A DNA stretch of 64,000 nt. Origin: Rhynochetos jubatus. Taxonomy: Eukaryota; Chordata; Aves; Eurypygiformes; Rhynochetidae. The translations under genes and the position numbers were made by a program. Location of the stretch: the NCBI GenBank assembly GCA_027574665.1, contig CM050650.1, forward strand, positions 54,047,304-54,111,303. Direction: 5' to 3'. Below the pieces are notes generated by a model. It had not been told where the DNA came from and ran no database searches. It worked only from the letters and a program-made list of their open reading frames with translations. Within the stretch, counting starts at the first letter, position 1; each line of letters begins with the position of its first letter. Positions 38,305-50,277 of the stretch are shown in pieces.

Positions 38305-38364
38305 ATGGAGGATGCGCTTTCCCCTGCGGGCTGCGTGACCCGGCGGCGGCGAAGGGGAGGATGA
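38305..38364 (+). other. Upstream ORF 3, overlapping the UST start
   Basis: ATG, 19 codons (MEDALSPAGC then an Arg-rich end) and a TGA at 38362-38364. The stop lies inside ATGATGA, so it overlaps the first UST ATG (38361) by two bases and the second (38364) by one. This arrangement can permit termination-reinitiation. The initiation context is weak at -3 (C) and good at +4 (G). Function is inferred. Confidence 0.55.
38312..38338 (+). other. Upstream ORF 4 in the presumed UST 5'UTR
   Basis: ATG, eight codons in total (MRFPLRAA) and TGA, lying inside upstream ORF 3 in another frame. It has the lowest support of the four, because a short nested ORF is common by chance. Confidence 0.4.
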
Positions 38365-38616
38365 TGAAGAAGAAGCAGCAGCCCGGCGGCGGGGACTGCC
38401 CGGCGTCCCGGCCCCCCGCGACGGCGGCGGCGGTGGCGGGAGGGGGCCAGGGCGGGGGCTGGAAGAGGCGGCGGCCCCTCTCGCTGCTGCCCTTCCTCTC
38501 GCTGCGCGACTACGGCTTCTGCATGGCCGCCCTGCTGCTCTTCTGCCTGGGGTCCCTCTTCTACCAGCTCAACGGGGGCCCCCCGCACTTTCTGCTGGAC
38601 CTGCGGCACTATCTGG
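38361..38616 (+). CDS. UST: UST exon 1, uronyl 2-sulfotransferase N-terminus
   Basis: UST transfers sulfate from PAPS to C2 of uronic acid (mainly iduronate) in dermatan and chondroitin sulfate, in the Golgi lumen. This exon encodes 85 residues plus one base. It starts MMKKKQQPGGG, followed by a Gly/Ala/Pro-rich cytoplasmic tail, basic WKRRR at about 34-38, LSLRDYGF at about 46-53, one hydrophobic signal-anchor at about 52-70 (CMAALLLFCLGSLFYQL), then the stem NGGPPHFLLDLRHYL. I recognise this as closely similar to mammalian UST, which begins MKKKQQ. The start is at 38361 (A at -3) or the adjacent ATG at 38364, the one matching the mammalian start. The frame remains open upstream, but without an in-frame ATG nearby. 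The exon ends with a split Gly codon at GTAAGG (phase 1). The PAPS-binding and catalytic exons lie beyond the window. Confidence 0.93.
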
Positions 38617-38622
38617 GTAAGG
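38617..38622 (+). other. UST: UST exon 1 splice donor
   Basis: ATCTGG followed by GTAAGG matches the vertebrate 5' splice-site consensus well. Position and phase agree with the expected Tyr-Leu-Gly boundary of UST exon 1. Reading through gives an Arg/Gly/Pro-rich stretch typical of G+C-rich intron. Confidence 0.88.
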
Positions 38623-38706
38623 GCGGCTGGCGGCGGCGGGGACTTGTTGCGGCTCCTCGTCGCCCCCCGTGGCGGCCGGGCTGGGGCCTCCCTCCGGCGC
38701 CGGTTA

Positions 38707-38728
38707 GGGGTGGGAGGGGGCGGCCGGG
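38707..38728 (+). other. G-quadruplex motif at start of intron 1
   Basis: GGGG, GGG, GGGGG and GGG runs separated by loops of 1, 1 and 5 bases lie on the non-template strand about 90 bp after the splice donor. Further G runs continue to about 38815. Such G-rich non-template DNA just after a promoter favours R-loop formation (general knowledge). Confidence 0.7.
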
Positions 38729-39879
38729 AGCCCCCTCCGGCTTCCCGGGCGGCGGGAGCGGGGCCGGGGGCTGTCCGGGAGGGGTGGGCAGGCGGGACGC
38801 GGGGCGGCGGGGTCTGACACCGCGGTGGGGTGCGCCCTCTCCGAAGCTCATTCTGGTTGAGGGGTAGGGTCCCCTTGAGACCTTTCCTCGAACCCGAGAC
38901 GGAGCGGTGGCCGGAGGCGGTTCGTTGCCCGGTGACGGTCGCAGAGCGCGGTGCCCCGGCTGCCTCTCGCCCTTCGGCGGGGTGCGAGGCGGCAGCGGCG
39001 GGGAGGATCGCGCTCCGGGGGAGCTGGGGCGGAGCGGTGCTGTCAGCGCCCCCACCCGCGCAGGTGCGCGCAGAGACTCCGCCGTCTGCGGCGTTACAGG
39101 CGGCTGGTGGCTGAAGGTGCTGTTGTAATAAACAACCAACCAAACAGAAACCAGAAAAAACCCAAACACACACACTTTGTGAGCCACGCATCCGCCCGTG
39201 CACAGCTGACCCGCTTCTGGAGGGCGCGGTGGGCTGGCAGGGCCGGAGCAGCAGCGCCGGGACACCTGAGCTCGCCCCGGTGCCTGCCGGCAGCCGGCGG
39301 GACCCCGAGGGAGATGCTGGGGCGAGCCCCGCGCCGTGGCCTGCATCCAGCTCTCGTCCTCTTCTGACCACAGGTTTGCACGTGGTTTTTCTTTGTGCCC
39401 GGTTTCCACGTTGCTAAATGTTGCTTCTCTGTTTAATGGAGAAGTTGTGAAAAATGGAGCGTGTCATGAGGTCGTGTGAGTACCTCAGGCTGGCAGGGCT
39501 CGTTCAGATAGGGAGCAAAAACTAAGGGATTCTCCGTATGGGAGGGTTACTGCTGAATAATTTGGGATGTGAGCATTTACCGCGTTAGTTGTCCGTGAAG
39601 GTGAACCTTGGGTGGTACGTGCTGCAGAAGGGCAATGAATGAGTGACCAAGTTCGGTTGCAAACAAAAATACAGTAGTTTTATTTCAGAAAATTAGGCTG
39701 AAAATCCGTATCTGCTTGAACGTATTTTATGAACATCCTGGGAATACAACTCTATGTGTGTGTGTTGCTTTTTTTGAGGAGAAACTATCCCGTGTTCTCA
39801 GTTAACTGAGGAGAGGGTATGGAGAAGACACAGGACGATGCACTGCAATAGCGCAACCGGGGGAAAATCCAGTGAGATG

Positions 39880-40078
39880 TTTAAATATTTTTCAGTATGA
39901 GGGTTGTCAAACCTTGGAACGTGCTGCCCAGGGAGGTTGGGATGTCCCTGTAGATAGTCAGAGCTCAGTTGGATAAGGCCCTGAGCAACCCAAGTCAATT
40001 TGTCCCTGTTTTGTTGGGGAAATAGGACCAGGTGTACAGAAGTTCCTGCCAGTTCATGGTGTTCTGTGATTCTACTGT
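39880..40078 (+). mobile_element. CR1 LINE 3' fragment
   Basis: Recognisable CR1 order on the + strand: tatgagggttgtcaaacctt, gctgcccagggaggttggga, then ataaggccctgagcaaccc and the tail gttctgtgattctac. It is diverged and non-coding, about 1.3 kb into the intron, in the sense orientation. Confidence 0.85.
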
Positions 40079-43000
40079 AACTGGAGGATAAACCATGAAA
40101 GTTCAAGTGAAAACAGGAGAAGAAACACTTTGAATATTGCTTCCCAAACACAACAGTATTACCTTTTTTGCCTGGGTTTTAATGACCATCCCCCCATCCT
40201 TCCTCTAATGTGGTAATTAGGAAATTCCTCCACTGAAGAGGATACAGACAAATTTCCCACCAAGTTAGAAGCAGGTTTTGCTTACAATTGATTGGGATCA
40301 AGCATTGATCTGTTTTTCAGAGGAAAGTTGATGTTAATTTTCTGAAATTTTAATCTTCATCAGGGATGAACATTGCTTGGCTTGTGTGGGAGTAGACTGT
40401 GAGAAACACAGGGTTTCACAGCTTCTCACTTTGTGGCCTTTTGACTGCTTTTGATAGATCTGTGAAATAAATCTAGGATCTTCTACCTAAACTGCTCTAG
40501 CCAGTGGTTGTCTCTCTGCTGGAAAGTCTTCTGAAGCCTGGAGATGAAAGGCTTGGAAACCACTGTGTCTTGGTGGATGGGTCATGCTAATTTTTGTGAG
40601 GCACTCAGCAAGTGCAGAAAAGCCTTTATGGTGTGTGCCTGAACGTGATGAGCCTCTGGGGAAGGAGTGTATGTACTTCTCTTTGAAAATGGTTTGGGTT
40701 TGGTGTTTTCTTTTTGAAGTGGTGGATTCTCTCAGGAGAAAGTAGACAGATGTATTAGTCTGTTAATGAACTTCTGCAGTTGGTAAATCAGTTAGCATAG
40801 GAATTTCCTCTCTGTGCCTGGGTCACCTGGGATGTTGAGGAGACAAGGACTTGTCTAACATCCTGCAGCAGGCCAGTGGCTGAGCGGGAAGCAATGTCCT
40901 TCTGGATGGAATCCTAGTACCCACCAAGCAAGCAGTGCCACTGCCTCAGCAGAGAAGTGGAACATAGTCACCTGAGTGTCCAGGGAACTGTGTGCATGCT
41001 AGTTGTGAAAGTTACTTTACACTTCCTCGGTGGACAGTTTCACTGGGGTTGTCGAAGTTCATCCATGTGGGTGACATTGCTAAAGATACTTTTTTTTTTT
41101 TTGTATTGAGTGTAGGTTTTGCAAGAGTGGTGGATGCTCCTTAAGGTATCCAACTGGGATGGTTTGGAAATTATGAACAATTTTTTTGTAACCAGGAGTC
41201 TTGGTGTCTTCCATGGAACTAACAGAATTGTTTGGAGGAATAGGTATTGGACATCCAGTCCTGCTAACAAAGCCCTACACGTGTGTTTTATACAACAGTT
41301 GGACTAGTCAAGTCTCATGACCTTTTTTTTTGTCCCCTGAAGCCACAGATCCAGTGTACAAGTAACTCTTTCCTTCCAGTCCTTCCAATCCACAATGTAT
41401 GGTGTTAAATTTTAAATCCCCAAACAGAAAGGAGCAGTTAGTTTGTAAGCCCTGTTTGCAGTGTGTGAATTTTGCAGCCATCCTGACAGCATTGCAATCT
41501 ACAAGACCCAAGAAGGACCAGACCAAAGGGAAATTTTCTCTGTTTAACTACTTTGCGGCCTCTGCAACGTGGGAAGGGGTCATCTTTTGGGGCATATCTC
41601 GTGGCTAGTGTTGTTACTCTGGGAGGAATACTTGGATCTTTTTTTACCTCAGAAGTTGAAAGGATATTCCTAAGTACCAACAGAAAACTTCAATAGCGAT
41701 CAGGATAGAAATCACACCTGCAACAGGCAGGTGTGTGCAGGAAAGAAAATCCAGGCAGCGTGAAAACACTTGGGTTGAGAAACTTTCATTTTGTTCTTAG
41801 ACCTGCATTGTACACTGTGGAGGAGGAAGGATAAGTTTATTTTCAAAGGAATTGAGTGTGAAGATTTACTAGCTCTATGAACTTACCTTTGGTGGTGGTG
41901 AGGATGAGTGTATTTTCAGAATATTCAGACTATTTGTAGATATTTTGGGTTTTTTCTCCTGGACCAACCTATCTGTGTCTTGAACCAGCTCCTCTGGTGT
42001 CCTGTCCATATGCATCTCTATGGCATTGATTTGCCATAGTGTTGGAAAAACGTTTTGGCAGTTTATAGGGGCAGAAGGTAGCTATGTTCAGCATTTCCAC
42101 TTTTCATTGCCTTCTCTTCTCTTGTAAAACTCTAGCAGAGTCATGTGGAGCAAATGAGAGTAAATTAGAAGATACGAGGCTGTGCTTTGTTACTTCTTGA
42201 TTTCTGACTTCAAGCTTGTAATACTCCAGAGTACAGAAGGCCTGTGCAAAGCTAATGGTTTCTGCTGTTCGTTCTGGCCGTGGTTCACAGGAACACGACA
42301 CAAGTTTCACACTGCAGTCATCCCATTGAGATACATCTACAGCTCTGGTTTTCAGCATGTAGTCAGTGGGGGCATAGACATTAGTGGGTTATTTCCAGAG
42401 AATCTGTGGAAGATACTTAAAAACACAGATGTTGCTAGTAGGCGTAAATTTGCTATAGGAGGGTGCATACCAGCCCTGGACTATCTATGAGCTCCAAAAA
42501 AACCAGAAAGTTTAAAAACTGCCAGGCTTTCCAGTAATAAACTGGAGTATTGGGACTTGCACAACATCGATGAGGTCTTGCTTGTTGATTCTGCCAAGGT
42601 AATGCTGGCTCACTAATCAAAAACCAACTCCAACTGTGGGAGGAAGTGAGAAGAGTCTTCCCTTCAGATGAGTAAGGCAGAAACTGTAAATCTTGGACAG
42701 CCCTGTGGCTTTTGGGGAACGCAGTGGGGACTCCATATGCCTGCAACTGTGGTGGTTTCGCACTGCTGTATTCTTCCCTGCCTTGGCTTGTGATATATAT
42801 ACATGCTTCATAATACAGATATGAGTGTTTACAAGGGCTGGTAGCAACCCTCTAATGGCCAATAAAAAAAAAACCCACTTTTGATTTTCAGTATTTGCTG
42901 TGTAAACTTCTTGTTCATGTCAATTAAAGCATTTCCCCTGTTGAACTCCCCAGGAGCCTGCCAAGAAGTACACTGATTTGATTGCATGTGGAAGTTGCCT

Positions 43001-46000
43001 GTGCTGTGGCTTCCTATGCAAGACAAAAGACTTAAGTGGTCAGTTGTGGTCTTTAGGCAATCTCTAAATTACTCACCACTCTTACTTTTCAGCCCACTGG
43101 AAGCTCTCGGGTATTTTGGCCAGATGTGCTCAGTAGGCTTAAAGGTGTCACAGCAACAGTTATGTTTATTTTGAACACTTGGGGGAATATAACAATAATT
43201 TTGTCAAATAGAAGCAGCAGAAAGAAATCTGAGTCTTTCAGGGGGTTGTAGCAAAAGTCTTCAAAATACTTAAAACTAAACACAAAGTGAACCTTTCTTT
43301 TTTTAACCGAGGTAGTATGAATTGGCTTTATTTTGGTAGAATGTGTTGGGGTTTTCTTTTTTTAGTTTCTTTCATCTGAAGTGTCTGTCTTTTCCCTGTC
43401 AACATGTTAAGAGAGGGACAAAAAAGAAAAACTGGCTATCCAAAGCAAATAATGAAAGTGTTTTATATACAAACTTTATTCCTAAAATGTAGAAAACAGG
43501 GGGAGGGGGACAACAGTTGGCTGTTTCAGGGGAGATTGGTCTGAGTTGGTTTTTTTTATTCTGGTTATACTGCATATATATCTAAAATGATGGAAATTCT
43601 TCAGTGCAAGCTTTTCTAAACAATGAAAGCACATAGCATGATCTATTATAGGTGAACAGCATGCTGCTTTTTTATGGTCAAAAAGGGTTATCTCATCCAG
43701 TTTTGTTTTGCACATGCACCATGAATCTGTAACAGTTTTGAAGGTCCTTCAGGTGGGTGAGTAGAAGAAATGGACTTAAGGAAAGATGGTCAGATCTATG
43801 GATGAGGTTTACCATATCATGATACAACACCTGTTTCTGCAATGGATATGGTTTTACCAAGGCCCTGGTTATGTTCTTATTGACAGCTTTTTTCTTACTG
43901 TTTTCCAGAATGTGTGCTTTCATACTTTAAGGCACTTTGAATTTTCTCTGGCTTTTCAGTGGATTGTTGAATTCTATTGCACTTGGAATTTATTTCATTT
44001 TAAAATTCATTAACATTTTAAGGAGCTGAAAAGTCTGTTTAGAAGCTGCTTCCTAAAGCCTTGAAAAAAGATGGTCTGAACCAAAATGACAAGTCCGTAG
44101 ATAGATCTTAATTAACTTTTCTGCCCTCTTTGGACTTCCTCATTTTGCTGTTGTGAATGAGATGAATATTATCTTTTAGATAAAATATGTTTGGATTTCC
44201 ACTTATGTTGCTGAGCTCTCTAGATAAAGTGAGCTTTTTTGGAAGACAGAAGATGTGCCTCTGTTTCCAAGAAGCTTTTGTTAAAAGGCTGCATGACTTA
44301 CTTGCTCATCACTCACAGCTTGTCCGATTGCAAGATTAGCAAAGCTTTACCCAACGCATGATGCTGTCAAGGAATACTCTACAGAGCGCACCTCATTTTA
44401 TGACTGACTCAAGCCTTTTGCTTTCAAAAAGATGAAGTGATCACTGGACTACGTTATCCTGGCTGGCCATTAAACATTGTGTACAGTGAAGTCATAGTAA
44501 AAAATGTTTAAGACTGTGATTGTGTTGTGATGATATTCTAAATGTATTTGGAAAATTGGACAGCATTTATTCAGTGATGTATTCTCTGTTTTCAAAATCA
44601 GACTTCAGCCTGGGAATCAGGTATTGCATATATGCAGCTGTGTGCATTTTTCTGTTTCATACTGTCAACTTTGTTGACAATGGCTTTAAAGGATTAGTGC
44701 AGTTCCTGATGTTTTCCAAAAATGTATTTGGTTTTGATTTACTTTCAGATTATATGACAGTGGGGTATACACACCTGTCTGAGGGCAAGTCTGCTGGTTA
44801 AATAGGATGCTCCACTTGGGCTTGGGAAGATGAGAGGGGCCTCAGTTCCCTGCCCAGACAGACTTCATGTGATGTTGAACGAGTTGTGGGTTAATTCTGT
44901 CTGAATTTAATCCCCTTTTGTCCAAAGGACATTTTGAAGAAAAATGCATAACAGCATATGGTATTCTTGGATATTGTAGTGACTGTAGCCACAGAAATAC
45001 TTAGAGGAAAAAGGTACCTGTGATACATCCTTTCGTTGTGGAGGGATTTTGGCCATGTCAAAGAGGTAAGACAAATAGAGGGTGTTAGAAGGGAGCTTCT
45101 GTGTAGGTTGAGGCCAAGTCAGTGGTCCAGCTGCTTGTCTTTCAGGTGTATCACCACTGTTCATTAACACAGACTCTGTGCAGTTTTACTTCAGGTGTTG
45201 TTATTGCTGTGGTTGGTTTCCAGAGCCTCATCTAGGGCATCAACGTTTATATGTGTCCTTATATGTAAGACTTCATGTCCAGGACAATGTAACTGCGTCA
45301 CTTATTTCTTGTTTCCAGTGGTGCTGCTTAGACTTGATTTGCAAAAATGAAAGTGAAAATAAAGTTTCTTCAAGCTTCCTTTACCCAAAGTGAATGCCAA
45401 GCACTTTGTGCTCTATCAGAGAATACTCAGCCAAAATGTATCATGGCTGTCATGGGAGGAAAAAGTAGTTGGTGCAGTGGTTCTCATATTTTAATACGAA
45501 ATTAGGGAGGAGGAAGATTGATTTTGCTTAGGGTTTGACAAAAAATGATAAGCAATGAAGGGTGCCAAAAAGGAAATACTCTAGCAAAAGTAACTCGCAT
45601 AAAGGCTTCAACACTTAATGGTCTATGGGAAAAATAAAAGCGGTCTCTTTTTTTTTTTTTTCCTTGACTCTAGTAAAAGATCTGAGATAAACATCTGTGC
45701 TAGCTCTACAGCACTGACTCCTGATAAAACTGTTTTGAAATCAATAGCGCATGTCAAAATCAGCAGTGACAGTAAGTGGAAGCTTTTCATTTAAGTACAG
45801 GTCTATATTGTCAGAATTTGTGGAACACATGATGAAGATATAACAGAGGGACTTGATTTTGATGTGGTTTTTGATGGGAATGCTCTATAAAATGGTTGAA
45901 CAGGTCAAATAGGATCCTAAGACTGCTCTGACACAAAAGCCTGAAATGGTAAATACAGTGGGATAACAAGAAAAACACATTCATTTTTCATATCTTATAT

Positions 46001-49000
46001 TTTTCTGATATCTTCTTCTACCATCTGTTTCCAGCTGTTGATAGATTCTTTCTCCCCCATCCTCTTCTTCTGATCCCATCATTTAAATTCATATATTAAT
46101 AACAGGAAAGAGTTTTTAATGTCTCTTGTGTCTAGCAAGAAACTGGAATTACAAAACACCCTTCAAGCAATTTCAGTATGATAATCACCCCATTTTTTTG
46201 GACATAAATTTTGGGCATGAAAGAAAGCCCTTCTTTCTGGGTTGTCTCAGCCTCCTGTGAAAGCACTTGCGCATTGTTAGCTTCTGACTCCTGTAACCCA
46301 TTCCAGAAGAGCACTGCTGTTTGCTTTGGTGTCTCGTAGCTGCCCCTCTGTGCAAAGACATATTTGCAGGTGAGATGTTAGAGTTCACGCTTTCATCTTG
46401 GACTAGACAAGAAAAAGTCTGTTTATAGGGTTTTTTGGAAGTTGTGACTTTGCACCTGCTGCTGCTGATCCCCTGTGAGTGCTGTTTTAAATTGCAGCGC
46501 AGTGAAAGGGAGCCCTGTGTGCTTCTGCTGCGCGGAGGAGTACAGCCAAGGGGGTGAATAGCCACTCTGTGTGCTCACGTGAGTGTGCATGAACACACCT
46601 ACCAAATAAACCACCGCGTTGTTATTTGGGGCAGATGATTTCTTAAGGATGCGTTTACAGCCTGTTCTAGTCAGAATGTCTTTCCTGAAGGGGGTAGGGG
46701 AGGTCCCCCTGCCCCCCCTTCTGTGAGGTTGTTCTTTTGGGCGTAAGTTTTGGATCAGGGCTTGCAAGGGTCTAGGAGCTGCTTATTCTCACCTTGGGGG
46801 CAGGAGAGGGACAGGAATCCTTTTGAAATTAGTGAGAATTAGGTTCCTCTTCAGATACCACTGTAAGATTCATATCACCCTCAGCTGTTTATCTGGATTT
46901 CCTGTTTTATCTTGGGGGGGTGTGCGTGTGTGGAGAGAGCCACTTCCAGGTCATTACAGTTTATGGTAGACACATGATGCAAGCAGCATCAGCCCTTTTC
47001 AGAGATGTCAGTTGTCTGTAGCCTGTTGCCGTTAACTGGGAAGGGAACACCAGGCTGGAGTACGCCACCACTGCCTTTCCCTGGGCAGCGGAGGTGCTTG
47101 CGGGTTGTAAAACCTAATCTGGCCGATGCAGCAGTGGCTCAAAAGTATAAACTGGAAGCTTGTGATGGTTTTATTTTTAATTATTATTTTTTTAACTTTC
47201 AAGCGAAAGCTGTGGAAAATGATGACACATGACTTTTCATCAAGGAAAGTTTCCCCAACATTATTGGTAAGCAGGCAAGTAGATTTCCCAACATAACGTA
47301 TGTTTATATAATGAGGCATTTGTTTTTCTTTGTCTTAGAATCTGGGTTAGAGGATGTTTGGAGACTGGAGGGGTGGATAGGAAGTGGAGAGCAATTATTT
47401 GAAATTTATTTTATTCTCTTTAGAGCTGCACTGAGGGAAGCAGACCCTCTTGTGTGGAAAATACGTGTTTGGCTTTGTAAGTGTGGAAGCACAATGATCA
47501 GGTTTGTGTTATGGTTTCTGAGTACTAATGCTTTAGAAACAGACATTTGGATGCTTGCCAAAGCTTGCTTCTTATCACACTCGATGATTCAGGGTAGAAG
47601 TCATCAGGAGGCTGGGATGGAGATCATGGAGCCCATGGTGGTTGGGGTAAAGCAGCAGTACATCTCTGCCATACATAAATAGTATGTTTTAGCACCCCTG
47701 AGAATGTTTATTTTTAAAACCTCTACTGGTCAAGTGGGTGGTTGGTTCAGTTTAATGTATCTGCCCCAGAGAGAGGATGCCAGCGTAACACTGTACTCGT
47801 ACAGTGTCACCAGACTGCTAGCAAGTGAGAAATCTGTGAAATGCGCTGCCAGTGGCTGGATTAGGAGCTGCTAGTCAAGGGGGGTTGGCTTATTTCCACT
47901 TTTTTTTTCCCAAATGTGGAAAGCACTGGACATCTGAGGAGGAGAAGAACGTGCTCCTCACAACGGTCCTTGTAATTTAACAATAGGTGTTTCTGAAATA
48001 CATACAACTAATTTGTAACAAATAAGTGAATGCTTCATAGCTTTTGCCTAATTACTGCTAGGAACTATACTGAAGTCTGTTGTTTGGCTTTTGATCAGAA
48101 TGACAGGTTACTTTTGAGCAAACCATGTAAAAGTCTTTGAGATGGTCATTATGTTTCAGCCTAGAATTCAAAGCTTGCTCTTCAAATCTAAATTCCAGGA
48201 AGGTAATGTCTTTTTAACCTGTAAGATCTCCTAAATTTTGTTTGGGAATTCTTGTGCAGATTAGAACTTGCATTGTTTTTCTGAATATATTTTTTGTCTG
48301 TTCAGAATATGATGTTGTACACTTCCGCTCTGTGGCAGTGACTTGTGTTGAAATGGACACGAGACTTAGAGCGGTTGGGACAGGTGGGGCAGTGTGACAA
48401 GTAAACCAAGCCTTATGATGTTTCAGAAAGTGTTTGAGAATTGTCTGACAATATACCAGTTGCAGCTTCAATTTCAGATGACACAGTAATTTTGTGAATG
48501 CTTACAGTAATTGATTAGTGTTATTATGACTTTGTTTATTTTCTAGCGATTAGCGGGAGACAACATTAAATGTGGCCGCTTTTTTCCTCTTTTTTGTATC
48601 AGAAAGGTGTTAAATACAGTGCTGATGTAGCGTTTTTCTTTGGTTTCATTTTCTCTCATCTGTTTTCTCATTGTCTTCCAAGATGTGAGCCCATCCTTTT
48701 CCTTCCACTTCTCTTATATTTACAGGTAGTTGCCCAGTCCTTTTGTTAATCTGTTCCTGTACACCACCAATCTATGTACAGCAGCTGGAGGTTTCCAAAT
48801 CATGTCTTGCTGGTGGTCCTGCTTCCTTCACCAGGCTCTCTTTCCTCAGTGGCTTGCATTATAAAGCAAGTATTCTTGCTTCTTTTGTCTGTCCTATGTC
48901 AGAGAAGAGCCATCTGAATCTGTGCGTTGAAAATAAGAAGTGGGATCTTAGAAGTAGTGTTCCACGAGTAGCCCATGGCTTTACGTTCTTAAAAGGTAAG

Positions 49001-50277
49001 GAAAAATGTTAATGAGGTACTTTGAAATGCACAGAAAGATCTTGGAGCTGGGATGTTGGTAGACTCAAGCTCTGTACAAATTTGATGAGATTACAGGTAG
49101 AAATTGCATTCAGATTGGGCAGTACAAGGCCAAGAAGAGATTAAGTGGGAGAGGACTAGTTGGGGGTCTCTGGTGATCAGGAGAAGTTACACAAGATTTA
49201 GACTCTGTATGGCTTATCTATAAGGCCCTGACTCATTCTTTCAGAGGTTTCCGCTGAAGTCAAAAGGGAGAGGTGGAGGTATCTCCAGAGAGCAGCTCAG
49301 TGTTGCTATCTGTGTCTTTGACAGCCGAGGCCCTAACTTCTGCACGGAGAAGTGTTTGGTGGGAAGAATCTGGATTGTCATGGTATTTATTCTTGGAAAC
49401 ATTGGTTGATAACTAGTGAAAGGGTTCCAAAGAGGAAGAGGAGGGTGGAGAGCAGTCTGGAAGTCACACTAACAAGATTTTTAGATGGATAAGTCACGTA
49501 ATGTCAGTGGGTCATTGAAACTGAAGTGCTTAGGATGCTTAAAAATAAAGAATACATAAAGCACTGGAAAAAATAGCACTGCAGGGGGTATCTGTCCCTG
49601 CTTGATGGGTGGATTTGATGCTATGTTTTTTCTCCCTAAATCTTGCAGCTCCATGAATAGGGTGTGTGACAACAGCTTTGATATAATCTGAAACGTTGCA
49701 GCAGATATTGTAAGGCAAAGGCTGTGAAATTGCTGACTTCTCAGTTCCTTTCATATCTGCAGCTGATTGTTCTTTCCTAGCAGAACTCCCCATACAAATG
49801 TACAGATTTCTTTTGTGCTGCCCATTGGGAGATATCACAATAAGTAAATTAGAATGAATAACAGAATAGCAGGGCCTAAACCCTACCACCTGTGATTGAG
49901 TGTGGGGGGAGGGTGGTGTGTGTGCTTTGTTTTGTTTGGTGGTTTTTTTTTTTCCCCCCAGTGTAATTTTAGTCATCACTGGATCTGTGCAACAAGCAAA
50001 TAGAGGTAGCTGTATATATAAGTGAACAGTAGCAAACCTATTGTCTGACATTAGGAACAGGCATGGAGACAGGAGAGTCTGTGTTAGCTGCACTCTGAGG
50101 ATGCATTGCCACTTACTGGCTGAGAAAATGTCGAAAGCAGAGGCAATTTGGGAGGAAAGAGAAGCTTGATGTTTTATGAAAATCAAGGAGTAGGTGCTAT
50201 AGATACACATCCCCCGATTGTTGAGTGTTTCCCCAACAAATTAATTTTCTGATAGAACTAAATAATTTCCAGCCACC
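40079..50277 (+). other. UST intron 1 sequence without recognised elements
   Basis: About 10 kb of A/T-rich intronic DNA with short T runs (41090-41102 and 45648-45661), a GT-rich tract around 46915-46935, and no CR1 or LTR that I recognise. Open frames are chance-like. The longest, 223 codons on the minus strand (49539-50210), has no recognisable domain. No RNA gene was identified. Confidence 0.5.
49943..49961 (+). other. Strong acceptor-like polypyrimidine tract
   Basis: Eleven T and six C residues run into AG at 49960-49961, closely resembling a 3' splice site on the UST sense strand. A donor-like GAGGTAGC lies about 45 bp downstream. If spliced to exon 1, the phase would give Val then an immediate TAA. 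This may equally be a chance homopolymer. Confidence 0.35.

Larger units (their letters stand above)
37560..39330 (+). promoter_or_regulatory. UST: CpG-island promoter of UST
   Basis: Roughly 1.8 kb of very G+C- and CpG-rich DNA surrounds the first UST coding exon, in sharp contrast to the A/T-rich flanks. This is the usual form of a broad, TATA-less vertebrate promoter. GC boxes (GGGGCGGG) lie at 37876-37883 and 37983-37990. The transcription start cannot be located from sequence alone; a start somewhere around 38000-38200 is my inference. The long open frames here, including 401 codons on the minus strand, reflect the scarcity of stop codons in G+C-rich DNA. The borders are estimated by eye. 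Confidence 0.88.

Noticed and set aside
38073-38360. In-frame 96-residue N-terminal extension of UST
   Set aside because: The frame is open, but it starts at a GTG and contains no ATG in frame before 38361. The composition is low-complexity G+C-rich leader, and mammalian UST starts at the MKKKQQ position.
38617-38867. Reading the UST frame on past GTAAGG to the stop at 38867
   Set aside because: The Arg/Gly/Pro-rich continuation does not resemble the UST stem, and a good phase-1 donor sits exactly at the expected boundary.
39127-39134. AATAAA just after UST exon 1, as a premature polyadenylation site
   Set aside because: A lone hexamer in an A/C-rich tract without a clear downstream GU-rich element is not enough support.
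38166-39371. 401-codon open frame on the minus strand across UST exon 1
   Set aside because: It begins with GTG rather than ATG, has extreme Arg/Pro/Gly/Ala composition and lies in a CpG island where stop codons are rare. Part of it is simply antisense to the UST coding frame.
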